From Incurvaria masculella (Eukaryota > Arthropoda > Insecta > Lepidoptera > Incurvariidae): DNA of 64,000 bases. Shown here piece after piece: positions 1 through 39,269 of the stretch (position 1 is its first letter; each line of letters begins with the position of its first letter). The notes beneath the pieces were generated by a model. The model was not told where the DNA came from, did no database searches, and worked only from the letters and a program-made list of their open reading frames with translations. The stretch covers positions 6,267,001 to 6,331,000 of the forward strand of contig OX335660.1 of NCBI GenBank assembly GCA_946894095.1, read 5' to 3'. The position numbers were made by a program, and so were the translations under genes.

Positions 1-660
1 CTGTAGCGATCTAGCGCCCTCTACTGGGAGCTGCTAGTTTCACATGCCACAAATGGATCAAACAGATGCATAGAAGCTAGTTAACATGGCGGGCGCTAGA
101 TGGCTAGATAACACATATACAACATTCAAATCACGACTAGAGGAGAGCAGCTGCGCAGCCGTGGGTCTCAAGACCTGACGCACCTTTTCATCTCTCCACA
201 GTACTATCAAGCAACATGTGAAATAAAAATTTGGAAATGCCATACATATCTTTTGTATTCAACTACAAGAGATTTTATGTATTAGAATTATTCATATGAC
301 TTTCTTAAACTTATGTAATATGTACCAAACAAAATATTATCAAAACGAACAAAATTCACCAGAGCGTGCAAATCTTCGAAGGAATGTATGAATAGTAAGG
401 GTGAATGAATAGTGGGTGGTTTAAATTTTTTTAACCTACCCTCCCGCCCCGCACTCTATCGCTTTCCTGGAACCCAAGGCATTGAATAACCTTGAATTAC
501 CTCCACTGAAGTGATACAGTCTTACATTTGTATTCTTTCAAAGAACTGTTCGCTTCATTACCTGCCGTATGATAGCGGAAAATTACTGTAATTGTCAGTT
601 TCATAGAATGCGGGAAAGAATTTAAAAACATTTATTTAAGGCTATTTACTATTTATACGG
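1..660. other. A/T-rich intergenic DNA
   Basis: No supported gene. The start contains TAGCGCCCTCTACTGGGAG, a short motif common in insect non-LTR elements, but no element could be delimited. Confidence 0.5.
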
Positions 661-674
661 TTCGACGTGTCCTA

Positions 675-833
675 CACTGGCGGCCGTGGACAGGAAAACG
701 GAGTGTGGGAAGACCACGCGCCAGGTGGGACGACGACATCAAGTGCGTCGGCGGAAAGCAGTGGTTCCGTACCGCTGAGGGCCGGGAGGACTGGAGGAAA
801 ATTGGAGTGGACGCAAACACGCTGACTGACTGA
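675..833 (+). mobile_element. LINE ORF2 C-terminal remnant
   Basis: Frame 708-833 reads GRPRARWDDDIKCVGGKQWF and RTAEGREDWRKIG, the usual C-terminal motif of RTE/Jockey-type LINE polyproteins, then a stop. A frameshift precedes it. Confidence 0.75.
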
Positions 834-1172
834 CGGTTACTTAGAATTCTTGTTGGAGGCCACGTTTACAGTGCATTTATTTTGGCAGACGAAGTTGACT
901 TTTAGGTCCCTAAAATCAAATTCGTAGAAAGTTTCGTGTACATAATCGGGAGGATTATTTTGAACCTTTCTAAACAAAGTTTTGGAAATGAAGGCCATAA
1001 TAAAAGAAAGAACAAATTGTCTCACAACTCGTGCCACTTGGCGTAGGCGAAAGGCGATTACATATACAGTTTGCCTAAAAGATCAATTATTTATTAACAT
1101 ACACATCGTCTTTACCACGGAGAATAACGCTGTCCCTCCATCCCCTACCTTCGCCCAACGCGGATCAGAGCC

Positions 1173-1514
1173 GGTAGTCTCAGTTGTCACCTAAATTGGC
1201 GTTACGGCAAACCGATCGACTGGCGTTTTCAAATGTATGGAGAAATTGAAGAGCGCGCGCAGCGGGCGTTAAGCGAACTAACATTTGCTAGTCCGAGCTT
1301 GATTTGACAGCTTACTCAACGTTACCGTAAATACGTCGACGTTGCGGTTTACGTCCACTCCGCGTTTTCATACAAATCGTAAGTCAGCGTTTGACTTTGA
1401 CAGCTTGAAGAAGTAAAACCACAGAATATCTAGTAAAAACTTGTATGGAGTTCGGAGAAAACGCCAGTCGATCGGTTTGCTGTAACGCCAATTTAGGTGA
1501 GAACTCAGACTGCC
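1173..1514. mobile_element. family D foldback MITE
   Basis: About 340 bp with long inverted ends: CACCTAAATTGGCGTTACGG and CGATCGACTGGCGTTTTC at the left are mirrored at 1458-1500. The similarity may extend outward to AGTCTCAGTTG / CAACTCAGAC-like ends. Confidence 0.85.
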
Positions 1515-1594
1515 CACTCAGGGAGAAAATGCACAAATTCACCGTCGACATTCCAAAAATAAGAACTATCTGATTCTCTAGGATATTTATCTAT

Positions 1595-1722
1595 AGGGTC
1601 GTTAAACTTTGGACTGCACTCCCTGCCGAGGTATTTCCCCCAAAGTATAACTTGGGGTCCTTCAAATATGGTGTGAAGAAGCACCTGGCCGGCCGGCGTG
1701 GTTTTCGTAGCCCCTGTCTGAA
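1595..1722 (+). mobile_element. LINE 3' remnant
   Basis: Reads VVKLWTALPAEVFPPKYNLG and SFKYGVKKHLAGRR, matching the common LINE C-terminal pattern (R-LWN-LP--VF---Y-L--FK). A run of about 20 G follows. Confidence 0.7.
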
Positions 1723-1760
1723 GTGCGAAAAGCCAGGAGGGGGGGGGGGGGGGGCTTTTT
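1722..1760 (+). repeat. poly-G run
   Basis: About 20 consecutive G residues after AAAGCCAGG, followed by CTTTTTT. It lies between a LINE remnant and a family A MITE. Confidence 0.9.
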
Positions 1761-1819
1761 TGTGAGGTCCTGGCGTGCGCCATACGCCGCGCTTAACATA
1801 AAAAAATATACAGTATTGC

Positions 1820-2351
1820 TTAAGGTGGCCATTCCCGGCGGGACTAACACATTCGCGGGAACGGTCCAAAACCGTGCTATTGCGCTCTGGGACCTCTGTT
1901 TTAAAAAAAAAGACCGGCTCCCTGATGAGGAGGATGCAGCATGTCAGACAATGCGCATAGTGTTTGATTTGGTAAGATTTACGAAATTTTTTATTACAAA
2001 ACGACTTCTAGCTAAAGGTTAATCACGACCGCTGTAGTCAAAAACCAAATTGATTATAAATCTCCATGAAACAAGCTAGGTATGTCTGATGACTAATCTT
2101 TTTAAGATGTTTTTATTTTATCGTTTCGTAATCCACCTCCAAAGTTATGGTATAAAACGCGCGAAAAATTCAAATTTTTGGACCTCATAACTTAGAAATC
2201 ATACACAATTTTAAATGCCAACAGTCATCGCACATCTAGTTCGATCAATTCAAATCAAATCTATTTTGAGCAACATTTTTGATTTTTGACAAGAAATATG
2301 GGCATGATCTTCTTTCCACGTTTGTATGGGTAGTAGAGCGGGAAGGCTTAA
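1820..2351. mobile_element. TTAA-flanked MITE, family A, diverged
   Basis: Begins TTAAGGTGGCCATTCCCG and ends GCGGGAAGGCTTAA. The interior matches the 26.3-kb copy, including the run about CTAGTTCGATCAA. It has more substitutions than the other copies, so it is an older insertion. Confidence 0.85.
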
Positions 2352-4057
2352 GTTGGACAGCAAAATGATTAATATTTATCAGCCATTATACAAATCAATC
2401 AACCTCTGCCTAATCTGAAAACGGTTCAAGAAATCGATACAGCTAATATCCACCCAAAGAAATAATGGTTAAAATCTGTTACCGTGGATTTTAAACTTGT
2501 TATTAATAAATCTGGGTTTCCGCTGAATAGTTATCCGATGTTTGACCATGGAGGTTGCGACTAAAAAGGATTTGACCTAATAATACCATACCGGGACTAA
2601 TACCAACCCGGGATTAAGGCGATAGGTACAGCCAGCTCGTAGCAATAATAAATAAGAAATAAATGCCACCTAATAAATAAGAAATGGGACCTACAGTGCC
2701 AAATCTCTTTGTCGGCTTTGACGACATGCACGGAAAGAAATAGATTGGAGCCAAATTTATTATTTTTACGTGCCGGAACCCACCTAACCCTAATGATGGC
2801 TATTGTGATTCCTACTCATATTAAATGCGAGAGTGTGTTTTTTGTTTGTCTTCTACGTAGCAACATTTATTTTGCAAAGAGATAATTTATTTCTGGTTTA
2901 TTGGCCGGAGATAGACCGGCTACTTTTTAACAAAACAAATATATTTTCGATATTGTCCCGAGCGGAGCTTCGTACCGCAGTACCTAATTCATAAAAAGAA
3001 GGTTCTGACATTGTTCCCGAGGATTTATAATGCAGGGCAGTGCAATGGACTGAAAAACTGGATTTGTTTTGGGCCCAGATATAAAAAAGTGGGATTATAC
3101 TTCCCATGCGATTATATGGACAACATGTCCATACAGTGGCCCCCAGGACATTTTGCCTACTTTTCTGTGTTTTCGTGCTATCGTGCATTTTAAGAATACA
3201 AAATTCAGGTCACACCTACGCAGAATATTGTAACAAATTGATTGACACTATTCGATTGTATTTTGTCACAGAGCGTGACGTGCCGCTCCCCGGAGCCGCC
3301 GAAGTTATTCTATTAATTTTCCCGCGCCGACGCCCAAATTGCCCAAACAATCTATTATATTGTAAGACAACTGAGTCGCGTCTAGGGTTGCCAGATGATC
3401 GTTATTCGTCGGGATTGTCCCAATATTTCTCGTATGATGTCCAGAGTCCCGACAAAATACAATACAATTAACAGAAGTGTGGTTTCAAAAACACTTCACG
3501 CTCAATCGCCTTTGCACGTTCGCTCGCTCGTCAACTTTTTCGACCGTCGGGCGTGTTGTTGGTATGTATATCGTGTTTCGCCAAAATTATCTCTTGAACT
3601 ATAAACTTTAAAAACTATAGGTAAGTTGCGTTTCATCTGAATTGTGTATTCTATTATATTATATCATAATCAAATATTAATCGAAAACTTTTATTTTATT
3701 AATATTTTGATTTATTATCATTGGAAAGAAACCCTAAGCCATGTTTTTAAGCCCATGTTCACACCAGGCACCACGAAATACAACCATTCTCCGTAGTTCA
3801 GGTACCAATAATAGTAATAATAATAAGTATTTATTTCCATATCCACGTTTTAGTTATTATTTTTATCTTAATATATTGTTGGAGTTACTTAATATGTTGG
3901 TATGGACCCCTTGATTACACCCTTGATTATCTAAATTCAGAGATACAGTTGCCAGTATCGGTTTCAGTTAATTTCTTCTTAGTTAAGTTCTAAACATTTG
4001 ATCTAATAGGATTCACATTGCATCTGTTTACCCCTTATGTCTGAAATTATTATACTA
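2352..4057. other. intergenic DNA, unclassified
   Basis: No supported gene. Short frames near 2.9-3.6 kb overlap on both strands and lack coding character. The GC-rich patch around 3270-3330 (GTGACGTGCCGCTCCCCGG) reads like part of an unclassified repeat. Confidence 0.5.
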
Positions 4058-5132
4058 CTATAGTCGAGCCGTTCTAAGAAGCGTTTTTTGACAGATGAGG
4101 AATAGGGAAGGGTAAAAACCAGAGTTTTACTTTTATATCGATAACATTTCAAAACGGAAAAGCAAAAACCTAATAATAGGGAATCTTCTCAAAAAAAAAA
4201 CACATTGATAAAGATGGACAGTTGATTATCTGATTCCGGAAGGTGATTCATAACCTAAATACAAGATTTTTTGCACATATACAGCTTTCAACGGAATAAT
4301 GTTCCAAACATTAACCATTGCATATTTGGAGCAAAACATTTGATTAAGATTTTGCTGTACACCTTAAAAGGATCGTCTTCCACATACATTTTCGTGAGTA
4401 GAAATTGACCACTTTTGAGGTGTGCACCACTTTTTTTGTCGAAAAACAGTACTTAGAACCGAAAAAGGGAAAACATAACCACCCAAAATGGAAAAAAGGG
4501 CGACGTGCAAATGAATCCAAGCCGATTGTTATAATTCTATTTCACCTGAGATTACTGTCAGTTTTATTCGACTGATTCGACTTTCTTCTTCAGCGATGTA
4601 AAGTTAACTGACTAGAAAAAGCTAGATGATTCTACAATGAACTTTCCATTTATTATGTGTGCCTAAACATATCATTTAAGAAATGAAGGAGGCATTAGTT
4701 AATTGCTGGAAATCCCGAAACCGAATATTCTTTCTCGTAAGCCAACATTGGTAATCGTGATGATATCTATTTGATTTTCTTTTATAAGATTATTTAAGTA
4801 ATAGTTATGAAAATAAAAGATATATAAACTGAAATGGTCGATATTATTTTGCAGGTTCACATCCCTATTTCAATTTACTCCCAGTGCTGGTACTGTACCA
4901 TTATTTTGTTCATAATTATATTATTTAATACATTGTTTAGTAATTAATTGACACAATATAGAATAAAATATAATCTACAAGTCATAATAAAAAAAACACA
5001 TCAGCAAGCTGTTATTATTTGGTCCCAAAAATATAAAACGTGGGGTAAAGTGGTCTGTTCCATAATTTAGTCATTAGCTTTCCTTCCACACGGCTGTGTC
5101 AAAAAACGCTTCTTAGAACGGCTCGACTATAG
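4058..5132. mobile_element. 1075-bp TIR element with TA flanks
   Basis: Near-perfect ~35-bp terminal inverted repeats begin CTATAGTCGAGCCGTTCTAA at the left and are mirrored at 5097-5132. TA occurs directly outside both ends, as in Tc1/mariner targets. The interior is A/T-rich without a transposase frame, so it is non-autonomous. Confidence 0.85.
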
Positions 5133-5154
5133 TACATTAACGGACGTTAACTCT

Positions 5155-5405
5155 TTTTGTCAGTCAGCGTGCTTGCGTCCACTGCTGGACATACGCCTAT
5201 CCAATTGTTCTCCAGTCCTGCCGGCCCTCAGCGGTACGGACCTCTGCTTTCCACCGACGCACTTGATGTCGTCGTCTTACCTGGCGGGTGGTCTTCCCAC
5301 ACTCCGTTTTCCTGTCCACGGCCGCCAGTGCAGGTAACTCCATCGTCTCTTCGGCCGACGTGACCAGCCCACTGCCATTTGAGCTTAGCCACCCGATGTC
5401 CAATA
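5155..5405 (-). mobile_element. LINE ORF2 C-terminal remnant
   Basis: Reverse copy of the 675-833 family: LAAVDRKTECGKTTR, then WKAEVRTAEGRQDWRTIG. Frames are broken. It lies directly beside the 4058-5132 TIR element. Confidence 0.7.
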
Positions 5406-5410
5406 TCGAC

Positions 5411-6227
5411 TACTCACGTCATCCATAAAGAGTAAAAGAGACTTAGGAATTCCATCTCTTTCCAGTGTATACAATTGAGAGGAAACGACTGTACATTAAT
5501 CGAATAAATGTTTTTCTATTCTATTATATTCTAAAATAGTTTCGTGTCATTAAATACACAACTGATTAGTGTTCTCGCCAATACAGTTATAGTTCGTAAC
5601 TTTCTATTTTTGGGGAGTTATAGCAGAAATAGCGACGAACGATGGTAGCGCCATTTACATGGATGCACACACCCCCTAATATGCGTCTCGACAGTGATGC
5701 CAAAATCCTGATTTTTTTAATTTTGCGCAGATATTTTAGTCTCTGGTCAGATATCTGGCAACCCTAATCGCAACCGTTACACTTGTTTGTAACTCGATCA
5801 CAGGTTCCGATTCGGGGTCCCAGTCATAATGATACATTGTAACCTTTCTTAGCTATTACCACATCCTTCTAAATTATAACAATTGAAAAGGTGGAAGCGT
5901 TTCGAAAATATCGTTTCGTGGAAGTGGTCACTTCTCAATTGAAAATAAATATTAGATTATATTTAACTTTATGATTACTAATTGGACGTTATAACGAGAA
6001 AAGTGAAAAAAAAATCCTAATTTGACGATTGTTTTCGATCGAGCAAAGCTTGTGCCGTGGCAACGAAAACCATTTATAACTGTGTAACCATTATTATTAT
6101 ATCTGAGAAATTGACGAGTTACTAAACATTTACGCTTTCTAGTTGAAGATTTATTATATCTATTTTTTTAATTAATTAAAAATAAATATTTACATGGTTA
6201 TTCCTGTAGATATTAGGCGATATGCCA
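5411..6227. other. A/T-rich intergenic DNA
   Basis: Contains GCGACGAACGATGGTAGCGC at about 5632, which recurs near 17840 and marks an unclassified dispersed repeat. Nothing else supported. Confidence 0.5.
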
Positions 6228-6410
6228 TCTAGCGCGATTGATACGAGTCCCGCTGTCTCCAACTTTTAAAAACTGCCAACCCAACTTAAACGTACATGCC
6301 ACATGCAAACATAGTCGCGGACGTGTTGGAGGGTTTTTGTGGGTGGAAACTGACTTGACGAACGCATTTTTAGAGCACACTCGCGCGGCTGCGATGTTTC
6401 GACTGCGTGC
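6228..6410 (+). repeat. dispersed repeat shared with 40215-40375 (minus)
   Basis: ATCTAGCGCGATTGATACGA, GCCAACCCAACTTAAACGTA and TAGTCGCGGACGTGTTGG recur in reverse orientation at 40215-40375. The reading frames here are therefore repeat-borne. Class unknown. Confidence 0.7.
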
Positions 6411-6732
6411 CAATTATATGGTCACTTTGACCATACTGCGGCGAAGTGGCGCATGCCACTTCTCCTTTCTTTCTCTTCAGTGGTTATTCTCTATGCGTTC
6501 CTAAACCATTCATCCGATTGGGATAAAACTTGGGAGTTGTTGTACACGACAGCGAAGGTTTCTGAACACATTTTAACGGCGACCGCTGCTAGGATGAATC
6601 TCCAAAACAAAATTAACCCGAGGTAAGAAGACTTTTGTAACCTGGTAGAAATGAAACGCCGCGTGTTTCGACACTATTGGTGAAGACTATGCATGTCTCT
6701 TAGGAGCTTAGTATTTGAAACAGAGTGTGTAC

Positions 6733-7160
6733 GACTTGTCACATAATTTGGTCAAACCGATCGACTGGCGTTTTCAAATACATGAAATACATAACTGGAG
6801 AGCGTGCGCAGTTGGCTTGCGAGATTTAGGGCCGAGTGCACGAAAGCACAAAAAAAAATCAACGTCAACGTATGTTAAACACGTCACTTTGTAAGGACAG
6901 TATGGACGGAACTCCTTGCCGTTCACTAAAAGTGACGTGTTTGAACATTGATTACCTCAGCCGTCTCTTCGTGCAATCGGGGCTTAGTTTGATTTGACAG
7001 CTTGCTCATCGTCACCGTAAATACGTTGACGTTACGTTGAGTTTGATTTTGACAGGTTGAAGAAGTAAAACTACAGAATAATTAGTGAAACTTGTGTGGG
7101 GTTTGACGTTTTTACTTAACGTCGAAGTTCCGTAAACGCCAATTTAGGCAGAAGTCCGTC
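6733..7160. mobile_element. family D foldback MITE with nested family C insertion
   Basis: Shares the CCGATCGACTGGCGTTTTC end, the GATTTGACAGCTTGCTCA interior and the CGCCAATTTAGG end with 1173-1514. It is interrupted by the family C element at 6826-6986. Confidence 0.78.
6826..6986. mobile_element. family C MITE, uninterrupted
   Basis: 161 bp with TTA flanks and imperfect TIRs GGGCCGAGTGCACGAA / TTCGTGCAATCGGGGC. It contains TATGTTAAACACG at 6871, the empty TTAA site occupied by family B in the 28.3-kb copy. It lies within the family D element 6733-7160. Confidence 0.82.
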
Positions 7161-7544
7161 TAGGGACTCAGAGTATACCAGAGCTGTTTTGACGGCGGGG
7201 GCAAGAATGTGCCTCTCCGCTCAATTTTGTCAGCCATGTTCGCAGTAGAAGGTGAATTAAAATGTATTGAAGCTGAAAACTACGCCTGAATGATATTTAG
7301 GAGAGTTAATCCTTTTGTAAGTTCCAGTAGGATCGGATTGGTATTTTTCCTACCGAATTAGCATGGTTAATAAAATTCCTGTCGGCGAATGGTGTAATAT
7401 TCTTAAGTATTAGAAACTGGTTATCTTACAGAATAAAATAAATAATTTGAATAAGCTAACCTATCCCAACCCTACCTTAAATAACTTTGCATAACTTAAA
7501 CCTAACATAACTAAGTCCTAAAGTAATTTCTTATACCCTAGTTT

Positions 7545-7800
7545 CAGGGTTCGGTACCCAAACGGTGCTAATGGAACCCTATTAATAAGCATCCGATGTG
7601 CGTCCGTCCGTCTGTCAGCGGGCTGTAGCTCATGAAAAGGTAGACAGCTGAAATTTCGGCGCTATAACAACAAATAGTAAAAATAATTCAATTGGGCCCC
7701 TATACCAGAAAAGAGATTTTTTGGTGTTAAATCTTGTACATATACGATGGTACGGAACCCTTCGTGTGCGAGTTCGACTTGCGCTTGGTCGGTTTTTTTT
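7545..7800 (+). mobile_element. CGTC-core dispersed repeat (family K)
   Basis: Copy of a high-copy family. It starts AGGGTTCGGTACCCAAA, has a variable (CGTC)n core (here CGTCCGTCCGTCTGTC), then AGACAGCTGAAATTT, ATGGTACGGAACCCTTCG and ends GCTTGGTCGGTTTTTT. Non-coding. Confidence 0.85.
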
Positions 7801-8665
7801 AATTTAAGGTATTCCGTGTGATAACAAGCTTCCCACAACTATTACCGTTCATTCGCGATTACATATTCTACAGGTCAACTAAAAAGAAAAACTAGCATGT
7901 AGAAGATTTTTTGTTTTCTTACAAATAGACTGAAGTCGGACAAGTAGACGACTCTGGTGCTGGGTGGGCTGCCGATAAACGAGCATCGATTGCCTGAATA
8001 TTACTTGTACGTTTACTCATTGCACAACTTTCTTGCGACACACATACTAGCGGTTTTTCACACATTCAATTTAAAATTATAAAATATTTAGCTTTTGTGT
8101 ATTGCATAAAAAAAGTCTCGAACACAGCTTCGGGACTACGTAATTATATTTTCGCGAATAGATATTCATTGTATTTTTTTATATAAAATTGAGTACGGAA
8201 CTATCTCCGTGACGGAACTGGACGGCTAGACTAGTGTCATAGGGTCACGCCGGAAAGTGGCAACATGGAAATGAAACGCAATATTTTAACGTTTAATCTT
8301 ATTGTCATACATTTTGATATTATAAACCTTAGAACAACGTTAACAGAGTGTACTTGTGTAGACATGTATCTATCTTAAAATAAATAAATTAATCAATTAA
8401 AAGCAATATTTTTTAAAAATCGAATGTGGATATAAAACATTAACATACAATTTATGAACGGATTCCATATATATTTGAGTATTTCCAAAAGCGGTTTCAC
8501 CTAATATATATAACGCTTGCACTCTTTTACAATGGAATGAAACATAATATGCATAATCTGATACCATTAAATAAAATTATTTATCATATTCAATATTAAA
8601 ATACAGACTGGTTCTTCTAATTCATTGCATAACATTACATTTATAACAGCAAAAACATAACACAC
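7801..8665. other. intergenic DNA, nothing recognised
   Basis: A/T-rich with no long frames and no clear inverted or tandem structure seen by eye. Confidence 0.5.
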
Positions 8666-9104
8666 TAGTAGCCTAGTGGCGCGGGGATTGGCCTAGCGTA
8701 CGAGAGGTCTGGGTTCAATTCCTCGCCCCGACATGCACCACTTTCTTTCTCTTTCTGAGTTCGATAAGTGCATTTCGTCACGAATGCGAGCTGCTTCATG
8801 GTTTGGAACCCATGTAAAACTGTAGGTCCCCTTCACCTACTAGGGCTACGGGCTTAAACCTCGGCTTAAACCTTACTAGGGTTAAAGCGCGCCCGGGTTG
8901 GTACCATCGCATTGGATGAAAAGATGGCCGAAGCGGCAATGAAAAATTGTCCGTGTTTTCCATCCAGTTCAATGTAGCCGTGCTCATAAAGGGAAGGACC
9001 TGGCATTGCACCTGATTCCTTCAGAAATATGGTGCATTGGGCTAATATCATAACGGTAGTTGTGTGGTGTTAGCCATCCATGTCAGGTTGCATAAAAAAA
9101 AACT
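8666..9104 (+). mobile_element. tRNA-derived SINE, near full length
   Basis: Head TAGCCTAGTGGCGCGGGGAT (A box) and TCTGGGTTCAATTCC (B box) of pol III type, then a body with TCGTCACGAATGCGAGCTG, GGTTGGTACCATCGCATTGG, AATGTAGCCGTGCTCATAAA, and tail ATTAGCCATCCATGTCAGGT followed by poly(A). This is the reference copy for the family. Confidence 0.92.
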
Positions 9105-9154
9105 TTGAAATACGACCCTTTCAAGCCGCAACAGAGTGTGGTGTGACACGATGT

Positions 9155-10770
9155 TAAATAATAATAATAATAATAACTTTATTTCATCAGACACGAAGTC
9201 CATTCGTACAGCACAAAACAAATAGGTAAACAACAAAAGATTTTACAATAAAAGGAGAATAAGTACATTAATTACTAACTAAATATAATTATTTATAAAT
9301 TATAATAATAAATAACTAAAAAATAACAAACAAAACAATCAATTAATATTGTTTGCGGTGCAATACATTGCCCAGCACCTGTAAGTATTGTTGCATATAT
9401 ACTGAACAATGTAGGCCATGATTTCGTTTTTGCTTTCCGCAATCCTTTGTCTAAATTTTGCAATTCGTTTCCTCATTACTGCATAAAAATCATCCACTCT
9501 CGCCTCTGCAAACATTGTGGATGCACTGCAGAAACGAGGCAGACGCATCAAGTATCTGAACATATTGTTGTATTGTATTCGCAGGGCAGTGTATGATCTC
9601 TTATAATAATCTAGCCAGATTTGACATGTGTAAAGAGACTGGCAGAATGATTGAAATAATGTGATTTTAACCTCGTCTGAGCACTTCGCAAATCTGCGAG
9701 CAAGCATATTCCCCACTACTGCTAAGGCTCTCCGCTGTCTTTCGATATCCGCATCATCTCTCATGTTCGATGTAAGCACATGTCCTAGATATTTAAATTG
9801 TTCCACTCTCTTGATTTCACTGTCGTAAAGGTGTACAGCTGGAATATTCTGTGGACCCTTCCCTGCCTTAAATACCATAATTTCGGTTTTTTTGGCATTG
9901 TAAGTGAGGCCATGTTCGTTAGCAAACCTTTCGCATATTTTAATAAGCCGTCTTAAGGTGGCCCAACCCGCTCATCTCCCCATACAAAAGGGGAAAGAAG
10001 ATCACGCCCATATTTCTTGTCAGAGATCCAAAATTTTGCTCAAAATAGCTTTATTTGATCGAACTAGATGTCTGATGACCATTGGCATTGTAAAATTGTG
10101 TTTGGTTTCTAAGTTATAAGGTCCGAAAGTTCGAATTTTTTGCGCGTTTTATACGATAACTTTGGAGGTCGATTACGCAATGACAAAGTTAGAATATCGT
10201 AAAAAGATTAGTCATCAGACATAGCTTATTTAATCAAGGTTTATGATCTATTTGGTTTTTGTTAGATTTTTGACTACAGCGGTCGTGGTTTACTTTTAGC
10301 TATAAGTCGTTTTGAAATTAAAATTTTCGTAATTCTTACCAAATCATACACTATGCACATTGTCTTTTTTGTGGACATGTTGCATCTTCCTCATCACGGA
10401 GCCTGTCTTATTCTTTGAAACAGAGAAGGTCCCAGAGCGCAACAGCACGGTTTTGTACTGTGCCCGCGACTGAGTTAGGCCCGCCGGGTTGGGCCGCCTT
10501 AATCCCTTTATTGAAGGGCTCAACAGCACCATATCGTCTGCATAGCTGAGATTGTTAATATATCTCTTGCCCACCTGGCATCCTACTCTAGTGCTGCTGA
10601 GCTCCACGATAAGATTGTTAACATACAGGTTAAATAGGTCTGGAGATGTTAATGCCCCTTGCCTAACACCACAGTTTAGCCTGCTGAACCATGCTGATAT
10701 TATAAATGCGAAATTAACTCGGTCTGTTGCGTTTTCACGCCCAAACCGTTGAATCATTTTTGATAATTTC
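9155..10770 (-). mobile_element. non-LTR retrotransposon fragment, split by a MITE
   Basis: Minus-strand reverse-transcriptase fragment. The right part (about 10503-10757) shows the RT motifs GVRQGALTSPDLFNLYVNNL and SYADDMVLLSPS with an intact YADD. The left part (9339-9952) continues with the EHGLTYNAKKTEIMVF motif and FKYLGHVLTSN, then the C-terminal region ending CTANNIN and a stop. The 3' end has a short (ATT)n tail near 9160. It is truncated on its 5' side inside the RT domain. A TTAA MITE sits between the two parts and is the only visible break in the frame. Confidence 0.9.
9953..10502. mobile_element. TTAA-flanked MITE, family A, inside the LINE
   Basis: A 550-bp element including its flanking TTAA duplications. 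It begins TTAAGGTGGCCCAACCCG and ends GGTTGGGCCGCCTTAA, so the ends are inverted repeats. TTAA duplication suggests mobilisation by a piggyBac-like transposase. No coding capacity. Confidence 0.9.
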
Positions 10771-11021
10771 GCTCCTTTTGTGGCGAAAATTAAACGCGAA
10801 GGGGGTGAAATAGAATGAAAGTTTTTCTGGGGTAACTCATATAATATATACAGGAAAAATTCAGCCCGACATCAGTCTAAGGCGACATCGATCCGAGCGG
10901 AGCCGGGTACCTCAGCTAGTTTTTAATAAACGTAAGATGTTGCAGGTTTTCAAGGTACGTCATCCAGTCGTTCCTTTAAAATAGTGTGGCCTAAGTCAGA
11001 GTTTTAGGCTATCTATAACAT

Positions 11022-11312
11022 TTTTAGGGTTCCGTACCCAAAGGGTGAAAACGGAACCCTATTACTAAGCCTCCGCTGTCCGTCCGTCCGTACGTCCGTC
11101 CGTCCGTCTGTCCGTCTGTCACAGGGCTGTATCTCAGTAACCGTAACAGGTAGACAGCTGAAATTTTTACAGAGTGTGTATTTATTTGGCCGCTATAACA
11201 ACAAATAGGTAAGATAAAATTAAAGGGGGCTCCCATACAAAAAACGTGTTTTTTTTACGATGGTACGGAACCCTTCGTGTGCGAGTCCGACTCGCACTTG
11301 GCCGGTTTTTAA
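11022..11312 (+). mobile_element. CGTC-core dispersed repeat (family K)
   Basis: Full copy from TTAGGGTTCCGTACCCAAAG to GCACTTGGCCGGTTTTT with a (CGTC)n core containing a TACGTC variant. Confidence 0.88.
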
Positions 11313-11329
11313 GAAAGAAGCTATGGCGC

Positions 11330-11510
11330 CTCAGATTCAATAATAGGGCGATCTACCTCAACCGATCGAAGCGGCAATGCAAATTGTCCGTGTTTTCCAT
11401 TCAACTCAATGTAGCCGAGCAATATAAGGAGGGTCTTAACACCTAGTTCCCATGTGGTATGTTAGGCTGATATCATGACAGTCGGTTTTAGCTATCTTGC
11501 ATAACATATC
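11330..11510 (+). mobile_element. SINE 3' part
   Basis: GATCGAAGCGGCAATGCAAA, CCATTCAACTCAATGTAGCC, GGCTGATATCATGACAGTCG: forward SINE body, head missing. Confidence 0.75.
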
Positions 11511-11934
11511 AAGCATTATCTACATTAAAAATAACCTAATATAATGACCGTTAGACTTTGTGAGTGAGATGACAAGCAAAGGGAACTTTATCTTTTTAGT
11601 TCACTTGTCATACAGATTTTAAGCCGTGTGTCAATCGGAATGTGGATAACGTAAAACCCAGGCTAGGCGCTCAGTCCAGTTTTGTTATTTTGCAAGTTAG
11701 AAGCATGATCCTTTAAACTACGTAGCATTTATGTTATTACTTACCGAACATGGGTAGTTACAAACAATTACTGTATTGGAGAGCATTAGGCAGTTTAATC
11801 CTTATCTCTACTTAATCTCTCTGGATTCTTGTTTCGATTCGTTCGCCTCCCTCAGTCCTGAGTGTATCCTTATGAAATAATGGAAAAATACCTACGTGGA
11901 TTTTAATATTAAAATTGCAAAATTTTACTAACAA

Positions 11935-11940
11935 TTTATT
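11935..11940 (-). terminator. possible trp polyadenylation signal
   Basis: AATAAA on the minus strand about 170 bases downstream of the trp stop codon. Position and strand fit the 3' UTR, but other A/T-rich hexamers occur nearby and no transcript evidence is available. Confidence 0.5.
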
Positions 11941-12109
11941 TACTAAAACTGTGTCTAAAACTTACATAAACATATGTGATTTGACAGTAAATAAATTCAT
12001 AATTCGGCAGAAATCTATGGGGTATAGTGGTCAGCAAGGAATTGCTGGTTAGAATTCGTCTGGTTTGTTTCTATACTTCACAAAACAATTTAATTCCCTT
12101 GCCTGCATC

Positions 12110-39156
<27,047 letters not shown>

Positions 39157-39269
39157 CTGGAATAAAAGGTTGCCCTTAAACAATATGAACTATATTCAAA
39201 TGAATGTGACATGTATGTATGTATAATCGATCGTAAAGCAAGGACACATTAATTAAAGAAAGATCCCTG

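Noticed and set aside
3011..3604. Overlapping frames on both strands as a small gene
   Set aside because: Short, overlapping, no start context, splice pattern or recognisable motif.
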